A stretch of 64,000 nucleotides of DNA from Rotaria macrura (lineage: Eukaryota; Rotifera; Eurotatoria; Philodinida; Philodinidae), in contig OENT01000810.1 in NCBI GenBank assembly GCA_900239685.1, positions 1 through 64,000 of the forward strand, in the 5' to 3' direction. Of this stretch, positions 1-12,900 are shown piece by piece. The notes beneath the pieces were generated by a model. It was not told the DNA's origin. It ran no database searches and was given only the letters and a program-made list of their open reading frames with translations. The first letter of the stretch is position 1. The number at the start of each line of letters is the position of its first letter. Both the position numbers and the translations under genes were made by a program.

Positions 1-620
1 AAATCGGATCTTTTCCCATCAGATTACATGAGATTCTCATGGCGCAATATTGGTCGATTTCATCGGGTTTTGATACTTGGTATGACGTTGTTGTTAACGA
101 ATATTCTGGTGAGACACGACCATCTTGTGAAGATACAGTTACTTCAGCACTATCATCCTTTCGAACAGACTTTTGTTCTACATTTTTTACTAAATGAAAA
201 GTTCATTTTAGACAGTTTCTCTCTAAAAAATTCTGATACTTGCTCATATCATCTTCAAAAGCAGCTATAAAATCATTTAATGATGTAAATCTTTTGCGTT
301 GTTGTTCCTCATCACCTGAAACAGCTATATTGTCAGTATTTGAAATCGATTTAATATTAATTAGATTTGAACGTAACTGTGTTAAAACTTAAACTTTTTT
401 AGTAGCCGATACAGACTCTAAAGGATGAGAACGGAGCGATGGATTATCAGCACCATTAGATAAATATTAAAATTGAACTGACTAACTCATATCTCTATGT
501 CTCGGATAAAGAAACGTAGCAAAACAGTGACGTTCGTCATAGAAGTCGAATCTTTCCATATCCACCAACAGTTCGTGAATTTTTTCACGAAAGAATTTCA
601 TACCTGAAAGAAAGAAGAAT
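1..620 (-). pseudogene. Decayed hAT-family transposase fragment (C-terminal part), running off the left edge
   Basis: Read on the minus strand, about 600 nt keep one frame with transposase-like content interrupted by about four in-frame stops. It opens with KFFREKIHELLVDM, then a segment reading HCFATFLYPRHRDM that resembles the 'A-FLDPR-K' region of hAT transposases. It ends at the window edge with DEIDQYCAMRISC, which resembles the stretch leading into the hATC dimerisation domain. The catalytic N-terminal half is not recognisable; the DNA up to about 1350 may hold further scraps. A plain DNA-transposon fossil, not expected to make protein. Family assignment is from motif memory only. Confidence 0.5.
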
Positions 621-1559
621 GCAGTTTCTCTTCAGATATTGTGCTGAAGTTGATAAAAATGATCGATTATCAAGTGTTTTATACTGAATATAAGTATTTA
701 TTAACTGTTTTCTTCTGCAATACTTGACAAAACATACGCTACTCAATCATTTTATTTTTAAAAATTAGAGCTAGTTGAATGTATCCCTCTATTAATCAGT
801 AGACTGTTGCAAAATCTAGCAGAAGAATTAATCTTTCTTTGGAAAACTTTATTCAATTTTAGAAGAAAAACTATAAAGGTTGTCATTACTTTACTAATTT
901 TTGCAAGTCTTAACGCTTCTTTTCACGAAAATTGGAGTTTTGTCTTTCTCGAAAGACTAAAAAACTTTATCTGAGAACAATTCTTAGTTTTTTACCACTT
1001 GGTTCTTCATCTTCACTTGGGTGAGTATTGCAGAACGATTGAAAACGATCTGTATCAAAATCAAGTGCAAATTTATGCAATTTCATATAAGATGAATAAG
1101 TATGGGAGTGAACTTTTAATGGTCTAATTTATCATCCAATACATACTCACACTGATAACAGACTAAAGAAGGAGTGACAGCACAATCGCAAGATAATGAA
1201 CAGAAATTCTTTCCAAATAGAATAGTATTAATTATGCCAGAGACATTGTAAATTGACATGAACAATGAATTTATCTGGTAGTAATTATTGTAACGACATC
1301 AAGATCGGCAGAAGAAAAACTATAGACACATAGCATTGGACCATCTACTACTTTGATAGTAAGAGTTTGTTACAATGAAAAGTGATTAGTGGTAGAATCT
1401 AAAAATCATATTTTACATTTTCTTTTTACAATTGAGTACTCAGCTGATGTTCCTTCGTATTTTATTTTTTGTTTAGTAGGGAAAGATCACAACTGTTGCA
1501 TGGAACCATTAAAGTTGACTTCAATTTTCTATGTCAAACTCGAGAAATTTAAACTTTTA

Positions 1560-1735
1560 ACATCGGCGAACGGCCGTCGTGCGGCCGCACCACCGAAAAA
1601 GAAGCCACGCGGAGCGGCCGCATCCGTCCCGCACCCAAAATATCCTAAGTGCGACGGCCGTCCAACGTATGAGTCATACGTGGCATTGAGGTACGGACGG
1701 ACCGCGCGCGCGGTGCACGTCTCTGATCCACAATC
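1560..1735. other. GC-rich island of foreign composition
   Basis: About 175 bp are strongly GC-rich, with GCGGCCGC-like and GCGCGCGC runs, inside DNA that is otherwise AT-rich. The + strand frame stays open from 1389 to 1748 and within the island reads Ala/Pro/Lys/Arg-rich residues such as AAAPPKKKPRG and VPHPKYPK. The Lys/Ala/Pro richness recalls linker-histone tails, but I see no globular domain. The edges are abrupt on both sides. It could be a fragment of a transferred or mobile sequence, or a decayed gene; no function assigned. Confidence 0.4.
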
Positions 1736-2115
1736 ACTTACACAATAGAATGAGTACGATATATATTCATGGACTTGAATTTAAAGTATAGGAACGCCAA
1801 TTCAACTATGTGCTCTACAAGGATTACTCAATATGTATCTGTTACTTCATGTTCATGGATATGTAAAACTAATTATCTTCTCACTGTCAATATGAAAGAT
1901 TCTCCTTCAGCTTCGTAATAGCAATCCTAAGTCAATACGATTAGCTTACAAAACAGTTCGACTGCCTGTCTGGATTCCCACAAAAAATTGAACTTTCATA
2001 GAATAGTTCAGCACAAATTCCGTAGTTCTTATAAATCAAAATTTTACTTAAAGTAGACGTGTTTTGGCTGCGTCTACCGAAAGAAATTTTGATCGCTATT
2101 TCGTGCAATTGTTGA

Positions 2116-3215
2116 GATAGGGTGTGGGTGTGGCGTACCCCTGATTGGTCCCCTATTACGTCCCCATCAACTGGTCCCTCCTTAATTGATCCCAGATTCG
2201 TCCCCTGATTTTTTTTCCCGGATTCGTCCCTTCCCAGATTCGTCCCCTGTCTAAGTTCGTCCCTCCCAGATTCGTCCCCACTCTAAATCGGTCCCCTATC
2301 ATATTAATTGCCGCTTGATTTCAGAAAATATGAATTTCTAATGTAAATTTTTTGAAAGTCGTGGATAATTCAGGGATTGATGATAATAGAGCATGGAGTC
2401 AACACTTCCTAGTGTAGGAAAATATAAACCTGTTTGTGTGCCTGGATTTGCCACTCTAGCCAATACGATTTCTTGAGCATATATTTTGGGAAATGTAGTT
2501 GTTTCTTCTCGTGCTCTTTTCTTCATATTTCCGAGAGCTTGATCCATGATAAGTTTACTTCCATCAGATAAACAACATGGAATATGTTCATTTGGTTCAC
2601 GAGCAATCACAGTATTATCTCGAGACAAAGAAAGTGTACTCTTACAATTTCGTAAACGACACCGCCATTCTACTACTGTTTTCCGTTCGCGTTTGAGAAT
2701 ATATTGAAAACCATTATAGTTTAAAACCTTACCTGTCCGTTCTGTTGAAGTAAAGCTAAGCATATTTCAATATGTTTTCAACTAACAAATGTGGATAGTA
2801 AAAGTATATCGATCAGCCACCTTTGTATACTTATTCATCACATGTATCTTTCTTATAGGCTACCGGGTTATACTAAAAGAAATGAATTCAATTCTCGTTG
2901 TCACTAGTTGTGCATATAGATAGTGCAAAGAATGAACGTTCTAATGTTAAATAGAGTGGGGACGAATCAGGAGTCAATTAAACAAAAATAAATTTTTGTT
3001 GGGGACGAATCCGGAATATATTTTCACCAACTTTTCTACGATGGGGACGAATCCGGAATATATTTTCGCCAATTTTTCTACGATGGGGACGAATTAGGAA
3101 TCGTTTTTTGGGTCCGAGTTTGGAGCAATTAAAAAGGGGACGAATCAGGACTAACCCGTGGGTGTGAGTTTCTGTGTTAGCAAGGATAAGGAGAAAATTC
3201 ACACCCACACCTATC
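2116..3215. mobile_element. MULE-like DNA transposon, non-autonomous, with iterated GTCCCC-type ends
   Basis: The two ends are inverted: GATAGGGTGTGGGTGTG on the left, and GATAGGTGTGGGTGTG when the right end is read in reverse. Inside each end a short motif, GATTCGTCCCC (or its complement GGGGACGAATC), is repeated: several imperfect copies at about 2145-2300 and several inverted copies at about 2955-3150. The right end also folds on itself: GTGGGTGTGAGTTT near 3159 pairs with AAATTCACACCCAC near 3208. The body carries one minus-strand ORF with a FLYWCH domain but no transposase core, so the element would depend on an enzyme supplied elsewhere. I could not identify a clean target-site duplication. 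Confidence 0.7.
2338..2763 (-). CDS. FLYWCH zinc-finger protein, N-terminal part of a MULE-type transposase
   Basis: 141 residues. The first ~65 fit a FLYWCH domain: a start like FTSTERTGKVLNYNGFQYI, then the WRCR and NCKSTL cysteine segment, then EHIPCC. The following MKKRAREETTTFPKIYAQE is the kind of linker that follows the FLYWCH finger in animal MULE proteins. The DDE catalytic domain is absent, because the frame closes just inside the left inverted end of the surrounding element. FLYWCH fingers bind DNA; here the likely target would be the element's own ends (inference). Not a host gene on present evidence. Confidence 0.65.
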   Translation of the reverse strand: MLSFTSTERTGKVLNYNGFQYILKRERKTVVEWRCRLRNCKSTLSLSRDNTVIAREPNEHIPCCLSDGSKLIMDQALGNMKKRAREETTTFPKIYAQEIVLARVANPGTQTGLYFPTLGSVDSMLYYHQSLNYPRLSKNLH

Positions 3216-5438
3216 AAACATATCAATGAAACCTTAATTTTAAATAAATATACATTGATGATCAGAATTCTTCGTATGATCAAAATGTTCCCTTTTTTAG
3301 TCGCCTTACCTATGAAGTAAAAGCTAATTTGAAATAGATTTTATGAAAATATCACTCGTCATTACGTTTTAACGATTTTGTTATTGAATTTCTCAGAAGT
3401 ATAAGTAACGTAGAGCATCGGTGCGATCATGTAATCGTATGAATAATTTTTGAAAATGCATTATTTCATTTTCTATCAATAAGACAAAATTTCCAACTCG
3501 TTTGGATCAAACAATTGGATATTTTGAAGTGAACTGACTAGAACTCATGGCAATTCTTTTCCTTTTTTCTAGGTATCAAAATACCAATTTGTTGTTGAGT
3601 TATAGCTAAAACAAGATCCTACAAGTCATTTTACCTACATGAGTTCAAGCATTCAAAACTCGTTTTAAGTTGAACACTACGTATATGAAATAAACTATAA
3701 CGTCGATAACATTAGTTCAACATCAAAATTCAATGATGACTTCTCTGAATAATAATTCACTAACAACGAATAAAAACACCAACACCAGTTCAATGAACTT
3801 GATTGGATAAATCAAATTATCTATGACAATCATCATTACAGAATAACCTGATGCGACGTGAATTCTGATGCCTGTACCGTATCTTTACTGTGTTCGATAT
3901 CTATCTTGTTTTGTAAAAAATACTTTTGTCAATTGCATGTTAATATATGCTTATTTAAGTTGTTACATTTTGTCTTTAAAATATTTTTGCATGCCTAAAA
4001 TAAATAAATATGAACTTGAGATTCAAACACACAATGAATTACATTAGTATTTAGATTTTCATTGCCTTGGCAACTTGAATCAAATCGATAGATATTTTTC
4101 TTATTAACCTTCCGAGAGTATTGATTCTTATTAAATATGACTATCACATTATTGAAAAGTAAGTGTACAAATATGCAAACAGTGATAATGAAATAACATT
4201 TTAGATAAGAATGATTAGAAAGAATAAAAGCTTCTAGAAGCTTGATGTCGGAATAGTTCGCAAGTGGGTAACATGAAGTGGAAAGTGATGATTTTTTAGT
4301 GAAATGTAATTATTGTCATTGTTTTGACTAGTTTTTTTTTGTCTTTATGTCATAGATTTAAAAAAGAACGCTGCCATTCAATGACTCACTTAACAATTAA
4401 CACAAGAACACTTAAGCATAATATCAAACCAGAAAACTGCGTCAGCACATTCATTTCTACGAATTGACTTTCGATTCATTTTAGAATTGATGATGTATTT
4501 AATGAGAAACTAGATTCAATTCCGTAGATCTACGCCTACTGTTATATATACAATAAATTTTCTTCATCATGAAAGATCTGTGTTGATTGATAATACTAGT
4601 GGCATTCTCTTTTGAACCGGTTACATGTTTGAGTACATTTACTATCTTCGTCAATGTTACTAGTATATTGTGTCAATCGATTGCACCGGTTACTTTCTTT
4701 CAATGGATTCTTCCGTTTCATTTGTTTATCTAATTCAACATGATATAGCTCATTCATCTTGCTAATCGAGTTACACAGGCATACTTCCTATCTATTTTTA
4801 TTATTACAAACAACAATTCGAATATATATTGATATATTTATCATCATTTTACGGATGTTTATTGTCAAATGGTTCATTTGTCACTTGGTATCTTTCTCAC
4901 TCAACATATAGATACACAAGAATAGAAAAAAGAAAACTACCAATCCAAGTATGGATATACGATAACTAGACAATAGACAATATGATCATAGCCGCATCGT
5001 TCTTTCATCATTTGCCTTAAGATAATCTCAATGTCTTCTACAACTACTTGCCTATAGGGTGGTAGATTATATGTATTTGACCCGGAACGGACTACTTTCT
5101 TTCTATTCTCTTATAATTGGATGATACAGCAAAACTGAAAACAGAGAGAACACAAATTACTACATAGATATCAATATTATTGAATCGAATGAAACTGAAA
5201 AGACTTTGCCGCCTGTGTAATTTTCTAATTCATCATGCCGACATACATGTTTGTGTATGTGTCGGGACGAACAAATCATTAGCGCTGTTCAAAAATGATC
5301 GAAGGTAATGAGTCAGTTGTAAAACAACGATGCTGATGATGAAAGATATGTATATCAATCTATTTAATGCTGACATTCTTCATAGTTGGCACTTTTCATA
5401 CAACAAATTTCTGCTCGGTTGTATTCACATCTTCATTG

Positions 5439-5479
<41 letters not shown>

Positions 5480-6620
5480 GTCTCATCGATCAAATAATAA
5501 TTGTATGAATACTTTTTTTTCTAAATATTTAGCCGTTGTGCCGACGCTTCGATTTCGTAACACTGTGTCGGCATTAACAAAAGTAAAAGTAACATGAAAG
5601 CAACTCATCTTTCATTTATATTAATCAGTAACGATATTGATACATTGATGTTTTCAACACGTGTCTTCTTCACAAACACATTTATCTTGAGACAAAAAGC
5701 GAACAAGTGTTATTTTGACATTCAATTCGACGAAAAGAATCTCTATTATAAATACTTGCTCAATTGTCGACATCAAACGATTCATAATAAAGTCTAGCGA
5801 GAAAAAGAATAAAAAAAAATTGTTTTTGAAGAGTATCATATATATCCATATGACTTTTTCGAAAAATTGTCTAATGAAGTGATACACGCGTGATTGGCAA
5901 GCAAATATAACAGCGTTTCGCTTGTCTGCCACCATACCTAAATATCAACAGTGAGAATATAGGAAAAGAAAGAGAAAGAGAGAAAATAATGTTATTGTGA
6001 ATGAGATGTGTCTCTTTAAATGTCATCGAGTCAATTTGCTCTCTTTATTATAGAGCACCGTATGGTACTTAGTAAATGATATTTGATCGTCTTCATTATA
6101 TCATAGAATCTTTTTTCTTCTTTACATAGGGAAATACACATTTTGATATCTAGAACGTTTCGAGAAAAACTTTGATTAACATGACAGTAACGAAACGATA
6201 GTTCAAAGAAATCTTTCGAACAAATGTAAATGATGACTGCGTCACACTATTATTTCTAATAGTCGAAGTTATGTCAAATTAAAAAATAAGTATCCATATT
6301 CGTTGATATTCCATAGTATTAAATAAAATGAATTCAATTATCAATCGAAACAATGTTAGATACATTGTGTTATCTTCTCTTACCATTTATCGTATTTATG
6401 GATTGGTCTATTCTTTCATTCCGATCTGCTCGTTTATTGGTTGGCATATAAATCATTACCACTCGCCTCATCTTTCTTTCTCTCTTACTTTTTCTCTCTC
6501 TCTCTCGAAAAGCATAATGGCACGATAAGCTCGTGCGTCGTATGCAAAAGAGCTCCACACAACGCAGAGAACAGAGTCGATTACCTCTTTCTCTTCATAA
6601 GAAGAGAACTAAAACTCTAA
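3216..6620. other. Intergenic region between the MULE-like element and the Pax gene
   Basis: No convincing coding exon on either strand. It holds a CT dinucleotide microsatellite at about 5443-5481 and T-rich runs. A long gene-poor stretch upstream of a developmental transcription factor is a natural place for enhancers, but no specific site can be claimed from sequence alone. Confidence 0.5.
5443..5481. repeat. (CT)n microsatellite
   Basis: About 19 near-perfect CT units, with a GTCTCTGTCTC tail. The reading frames across it (Leu-Ser repeats) are translation artefacts. Confidence 0.9.
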
Positions 6621-6623
6621 ATA

Positions 6624-6649
6624 TTGGCTAGTCAACTATTAGCCAAAGT
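6624..6649. promoter_or_regulatory. Short hairpin upstream of the Pax start
   Basis: TTGGCTA and TAGCCAA face each other around a loop of about nine bases, some 300 bp before the proposed Pax ATG. It may lie in the 5' leader or proximal promoter. Role unknown. Confidence 0.25.
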
Positions 6650-6952
6650 CAAAGAACGAAGAGGAGAAGAAGAAAAAAAGACAAGAAGAAGAGAAATAAA
6701 TGTTAGTGCAAGTCCAAAATGAATCGATGAAGAGAGATAGATAGATAGATCGAGTGATAAAGAAGAAAAAAGAGCTACGCAGTAAGTATAATTGAAAACA
6801 AGCAAGCCTAAGGTGAATTCGAGTGAAACCGAGTGCAACGGAAATACTGAATCGAACCGTGAATTAACGTACAAACACGGGACATCGAGCGTAGCCAAAG
6901 TAGATCAACCTACCTTTCTCTATCTACTATCCAACAACTTACAACAATTACC

Positions 6953-8821
6953 ATGGGTATGTAAATTGTCTATAGATGAATGACGATTGTGTGTGTATAT
7001 GTGAGATAGGGAAAGAAAATCTTTCATCACTATTTTTCTTTTTTCGTATGTTTTACTTCAGTGATACTGGAAACATTTTACTCTCATGCTCACTCGTTAC
7101 AAACATTCATCGTGAGACAAGAAGAAGAAAAAAGAAGAGAAATGATTTTCTTCTTTTTTTTCCCTCGAATGTAACACATGTCAATAATCGAGTTGCATCG
7201 TAAATGTATTAAAGAACGACACTCTCGTTGTCAACTACGATGATGATATCAATTAAACTTGTGTTGGGTCTTGTCAAAACGAGACACATTTATGCTATCA
7301 TATCATTGTCAGTTTATTGTAGTCAACAAAAAAAAACAAAGTTCGAGAATGGATATTGTTTTTTTTTTGAAAACGAATATCGAAATCGAACACTGACATT
7401 GTGAATATCATGCCATCGATCAAAGTAATCGTTTGTTTTTCTCTAAAATTTCTTCCCTACACTTGTTTGACCAATCGAAACCGGGTCCGACGGAAATAGT
7501 GTCATCAACTAACTTATGAGACGAGACACAAACGATGATAGATGATCAAATTTCAGTTCATATACACATGACTTTGCTAAATGATCGTAATCATCATCAT
7601 CTATCGATAATAATGTGTATCGGATAGATTTATTTAAACAGAAGGAGAATGTACCTGCTGTGCATGTGATCGATGTTAATAGGAACTACGTGCTATCAAA
7701 AGATGTTAAATGTTTACACATTTGACTATTCTAGTTTGTTCTTTGTTTCTAGCGGATTATTCATTTAATGATAATAGTTCAAATCAAAGTTATGGTGAAG
7801 TTAATCAACTTGGTGGCGTATTTGTCAATGGTCGACCATTACCGACGCCAATTCGTTTACGTATTGTTGAAATGGCTAATTTAGGCGTACGTCCATGTGA
7901 TATTAGTCGTCGTTTAAAAGTTTCACATGGATGTGTTAGTAAAATTCTTGCTCGTTATCATGAAACAGGTAAATGTTCTTTTCTTTATCCTCCATAATAT
8001 AATTATGAGTCTTTCATCTTGTTGTTTTTTCTTTTGTTTTTGTTGGAGGTTCTGTACTACCTGGTGCTATTGGTGGCAGTAAACCACGTGTAACAACACC
8101 GCGGGTCGTTGGTCGTATACGTGATTACAAAGTCAAAGATCCTGGCATGTTCGCATGGGAAATTCGTGAAAAATTATTATTAGATAATGTATGCGATAAA
8201 TTTAATGTCCCGTCCGTATCATCGATATCGCGTATTTTACGTAATAAAATTGGTCCATTATCACAACCATGCAATGGAACTGCTGATGGAAATAGTGAAC
8301 ATAGTGATTCAAATTCTTCGCCGCCTGCACCATCAACATCTTCATTTGTATCGGGTACAATACCTTCATCAGCAATATCAATCAATAAATATGATCTATC
8401 ACCAGTGAATACACCGTCAACTTTGTCATCATCATCAGGATCAATATGTAAAATTGAACCACCAACATGGTTACCTTATGATCAATCATCAACATCACAT
8501 CATCATCATCATCATCGTTATCTTTATCCTAATGTAGCTTATCATTCAACATTTCAACAACAATTTGAATCAGCTATGAAATCACCATATACGGGAGGAA
8601 ACTCAATTGTTACGAATTCAGAAAGTCCTTTTTCACATACAAATCCTTATCATCAACAAAATTATCATACTCATCATCAACAAAATACACCAATTAATAA
8701 TACAACAAACTATGCATCGTTTTTCAATCCATTTCCTTATACACAAACAAACAATTTTGCTGTTTCAACACCATACTATTCATCATCCTATGGTTTACCA
8801 TTGACACCGCAAGCTTCATAG
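6953..8821 (+). CDS. Paired-box transcription factor, Pax1/9 (Pox meso) type
   Basis: A nuclear DNA-binding regulator of development. Proposed exons are 6953-6956, 7753-7968 and 8049-8821, giving 330 residues. The paired domain spans about residues 15-142 with hallmark stretches [46 protein letters not shown] and [25 protein letters not shown] and the overall match favour Pax1/9 over Pax2/5/8 or Pax4/6. There is no homeodomain, as expected for this group, and I see no clear octapeptide. The tail is rich in Ser, Asn, His, Gln and Tyr and includes a His run. The first coding exon, ATGG in a CCATGG context, is inferred: an acceptor at 7752 leaves phase 1, and ATG-G before GTATGT at 6957 supplies exactly that phase, giving a start MADYS. 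A polyadenylation signal AATAAA lies at about 8835. Paired-domain identity is near certain; the first exon is less so. Confidence 0.85.
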
Positions 8822-8840
8822 AATGAATTGAAAGAATAAA

Positions 8841-9968
8841 GACAACTTTTTTTTCCGTTGTTCGTTTTTTTGACAATTTTTGTGTGTCCGTGTGTTTTTT
8901 TTTTCTTCTTCTTTAGCAATAATAATAATAAACAGTCAAACGATAGAAGTATGCTTGTTATTTTTTAATCTGTTATTTTTTTTTTCTATTGTCAAATTTG
9001 AGGGCAGAATGATTCATAGTTTAAAATTCAACAACTCGTACGATATCTATAAAGACACAAGAACACACAAATGTCCTACAAAATTTCTCAAACATATTCA
9101 ATGGAGAATTTTTTATTTCGTGAGATTAATATGTGTTTTCGAAGAAAAGAAAATACCGTAACTCTATGCTTCGCTGCAAATACTAATAGATTTTTACAAT
9201 AGAAAGATAAACATGTCTCAAAATAAAAAAAGAAAACTTCTTCCTGATTCTGAAGATGGTTGAGTTGTCCTGACACTATACACGTCTAACAAGAAGTTTG
9301 ATAAAAAACAATGAACCTTTCATAGATGTTTTTCATCATAAGTTTCTTTCGATGATTGACAGTAGTCTATGGTGATTGTGTCTGTTTGTAAACAGGTGAA
9401 TATAAATTTTCATTGATAAGTGTGAAAAATCAAAGTCATTAATCTCCGATAGAGTGATCTATCAGTTGTTAGCGTTCATATGAAGTTTATTTTCGATTAA
9501 GAGACTGATCGATTGTTATCCTAATGGCACAATATGTTCGTATTTTTAAAGGGCAAACATTTATCGTTCTATTGACGAGAAAATGAACAACAATATGGAG
9601 ATATTACGCGATGGTATTCATAAACGTAATAAGAAGAAAAAAAAAATAACGAAGGAAATGATTAATCTGATTTACAATAGCATTTAACCGTACGAAAACA
9701 GAGACAAACAAATGAACTTCTTCACCTGTTGTATATCATATCTTATTTCATTGATTAAACGAAGTGTTATAGAAATTTTAATTTATTCCTTTAAACACAT
9801 ACTATGTAAAAAGAGTCAAAAAAAAATAAAAGAAACATATGAGCTAAACAGCACACCATTCTTTTTTCGAATAAATTATGTATAGATCATGTGTACAATT
9901 GTAGCAATGACTGACAACACTCTTCATATGTGTGTGTGTCTTTCTTTGGATTTTATCAATTGTAAAAA
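8841..9968. other. Intergenic region between Pax and kinesin genes (convergent 3' ends)
   Basis: The Pax gene reads in from the left and the kinesin from the right, so both 3' regions lie here. AT-rich with poly-T and poly-A runs. No exon-like segment seen on either strand. Confidence 0.5.
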
Positions 9969-12900
9969 TTATCGTCGAGCTAAAATAGAAAGATTATAAA
10001 AATATAAATCTCGTGAGAAAATATTTTATGAACGATAAATAGATTCGAATTATGTGAAATTTTCAAATGATTACCATCAGATATAACTGTATCTGGTGCT
10101 CGTCGGACAATAGTTCTTGTACGTCGTTGTGGTGAGCCTTCATCTGGATGTTTATTACGAACAGTTCGATATCTTGTTGTATACGATGAACCACGTGAAG
10201 GCTCCAATCTATGAGATGAAAACTATTGAATATATATATAATCAATTGATAAATAAATTAAATACGAACGTTTCATTATCAGAATCATTTGTATAAGCTC
10301 GAACAAGACGACGATTTGCTGGTGGACTTAACTGATAAGAAAGAAAATGTAAAGGTTATTTCAACGAAATTCATCATGAACAAATTTTACTTGATGATCA
10401 TCGTCGACAACAATGACACGTTTTCCATTCGATTGACCTTGATGTTGTTGCCGATCACGTTGATGTAATTGTCGGGCAAGTTTTTCATTTTCACGTGTTA
10501 ATATTTCATGATGAGTTCGAATTTTTTGTGTTGCCAAACCGTTCGATCGACCGCTAAATAAACAAAATGATACAAAATGTTACTCTAAGATAAAAACCAA
10601 TATTTTACTTTTCGTATTGATCACTTCCTGTTGATCGTATGGATGATTGTGAACCTAATTTGATTTGAATAATTTTATATTAGAATTCTGTAGTTTTTAA
10701 GAAAAAACTTTTCTCATTCAATATTCTACCTAAATCATGAGTTCGATTTTTGATTCGAGGTAAATGATTATTTGTTTGACCTCCACCTATTTTTTGTTTT
10801 AATTCATAATTTTCATCTTTTAATTTACGAACTTCGATTTTTAAACGACTAATAACATTTTCTTTCGAATCAGTTTTTACTAGTGGAACATTTTCAATAT
10901 TTTTTGCACGATTTGCATAACGTAATGTACTTAAACTTTCATTTTCACATAGAATCGACGGTGAAACACAAGCTATCTAGAATATACGAAATACGAACAG
11001 ATAAATTGAAGATTCTTTAAAATAATATACCATCAATGTAATACCATGTCCACCTAGACTATCAGCTAGAAGTCGAGTCAATTTTGATTCACGGTATGGT
11101 ACATGACCGTTTAATTTCGTTGGATCACTCAATGCCGAAATACATGTTCCTGGTAAAAAGAATTATTAAGAATTTTCTCGTTGACTACGAATAAGATTAG
11201 TTCTTGTTTTAGTTACCAAGTGTAAGTAAACTTTTATTGATATTATTAGTTTCGACAAGTTGTTTGCCTGTGGAATGACTTGATTTCACTTTTTCACTAC
11301 CTAAAGAAATTAAAAAACATGTACGATCTTCATATATGTCAATATGGATTCAAATCTAGGTTGGACATATATATTTTCTTTTTTTGTTTTCCTATTGGAT
11401 TATAATAAGATAATGACGCACTTTCTAGTTTTGTTTCTACAAATCTCTTAATCATTGATTTACACTTGAAATACATGAAGAAGAAAAAAAAAACAACGTT
11501 ACTTTGACATTTATTACTCTCTCGCGGAAGAACTTATATGAGAAAAAAATGAAACTATGCTATTAACGAAAATTAATAATTACCAGCTAGATCGACAAAT
11601 GTTAATTTTCCTTGTCTTGTCATTTGTTCTCCTGGATCATCATAAGCTTGTAAATCTTGTTCGATTTGTATGGAAAGTAGAGCATGACTACGACTTGACA
11701 TATCATTAAGATGATGTGAAGCCATTGCTCGATTTAATTCACCTATGTAAAAAAAAAACACTCTATGAACTAGAGTTTGTTTTGTATTCACAAATTTATA
11801 CAAACCTTCTTCAAGTATAGTTAATAATTCATCTATGGTTTCAATATACGTTTGATAGAGATTTTCAACAAAGAATCCATCTTCAATTGAACCACGCACT
11901 TGTAAATTATCTGGATTTTCTGGACGAATTAAATCACGAATCTAATGTAAACTAAAGTTTTTTTCATAGCAAGAAGAAGAAAAACAACGTCTACTTGTTC
12001 ATTATAAATTTCACAATAAGCTACACGAATATAATATGGCGTACTTGTTCGTTGTGTTTTATCTCGTAATCTTTGAAATAAATAACTAATAGCACGTGGT
12101 GCTATACCAAAATTTTTTGTACGATAGTTTGAATCTGTACGAAACTAGAAATGAATTGAATTCTATATGAATATAGAATTATCGAAAGAAAAACAATACA
12201 GACAATGGCAGCACCTCCTGGACCGATCATCGTATGTGTTTTTCCACTGCCTGTTTGACCATAGGCAAAACAAGTGGCAACATATCTAAATATATTCAAT
12301 AGTAATCATATGTGTTATCAGGAATTCTTCAATAAGTTATTTGATACCCTTCAATAGCTAAATCAACTAAGCGTTTGATGCCACTAGAATGAAATACTTC
12401 GTCTTGTGTTGATCCTTCATCAAATACATTATCGAAAGTAAATCGACGACTATGTTGACCTCCTTCGACCTATTCAATTGAAATACATCGTTTTTTTTTT
12501 GTCAAGTGAATATAAATCAACAATGATGCATACGATAATTGACTGTTCATTTTCACAGCGTAGTACTGTTTGTGGATCTTCCGTATTTTCGGATTCACGC
12601 TCGTTCAACGGTCGAATACTGAAAGAAAATTAAATGATAATGGTTAAAAATAAAAACTTGAAAGTAGAACATGATCATATATACCGAACAATGACACGGA
12701 CACGATCTTTTTCCGCAACCATAGCATCTGTTGGTTCATTTCGAAAGTTACTAAATAAACAATTAACATAGATTTCTATTATTATTATTTTACATTATTT
12801 TCTTAATACTAGGAGTCCAACAAATATTTGAAAAATCAGTATTGTTTTTTTTTCTTAGTACAAGATGACCTTCAGCAACTCTCTCTCTCTCTCTCGTCTT

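Noticed and set aside
1389-1748. Linker histone gene
   Set aside because: Only the Lys/Ala/Pro composition is similar; there is no winged-helix globular domain.
2978-3283. Minus-strand ORF with a repeated 'RPHRRK-GENIFRI' peptide
   Set aside because: It is only a translation of the iterated GGGGACGAAT motif in the right end of the MULE-like element.
5367-5597. ORF with a Leu-Ser repeat
   Set aside because: It runs through the CT microsatellite and has no other coding support.
6370-6898. Overlapping minus-strand ORFs before the Pax gene
   Set aside because: Low-complexity Ser/Leu and Arg/Glu runs from CT/GA-rich leader sequence.
9980-10207. Kinesin 3' exon read through to a stop at 9980
   Set aside because: The extra residues look like translated intron, and a better acceptor at 9980-9981 gives a short clean end.
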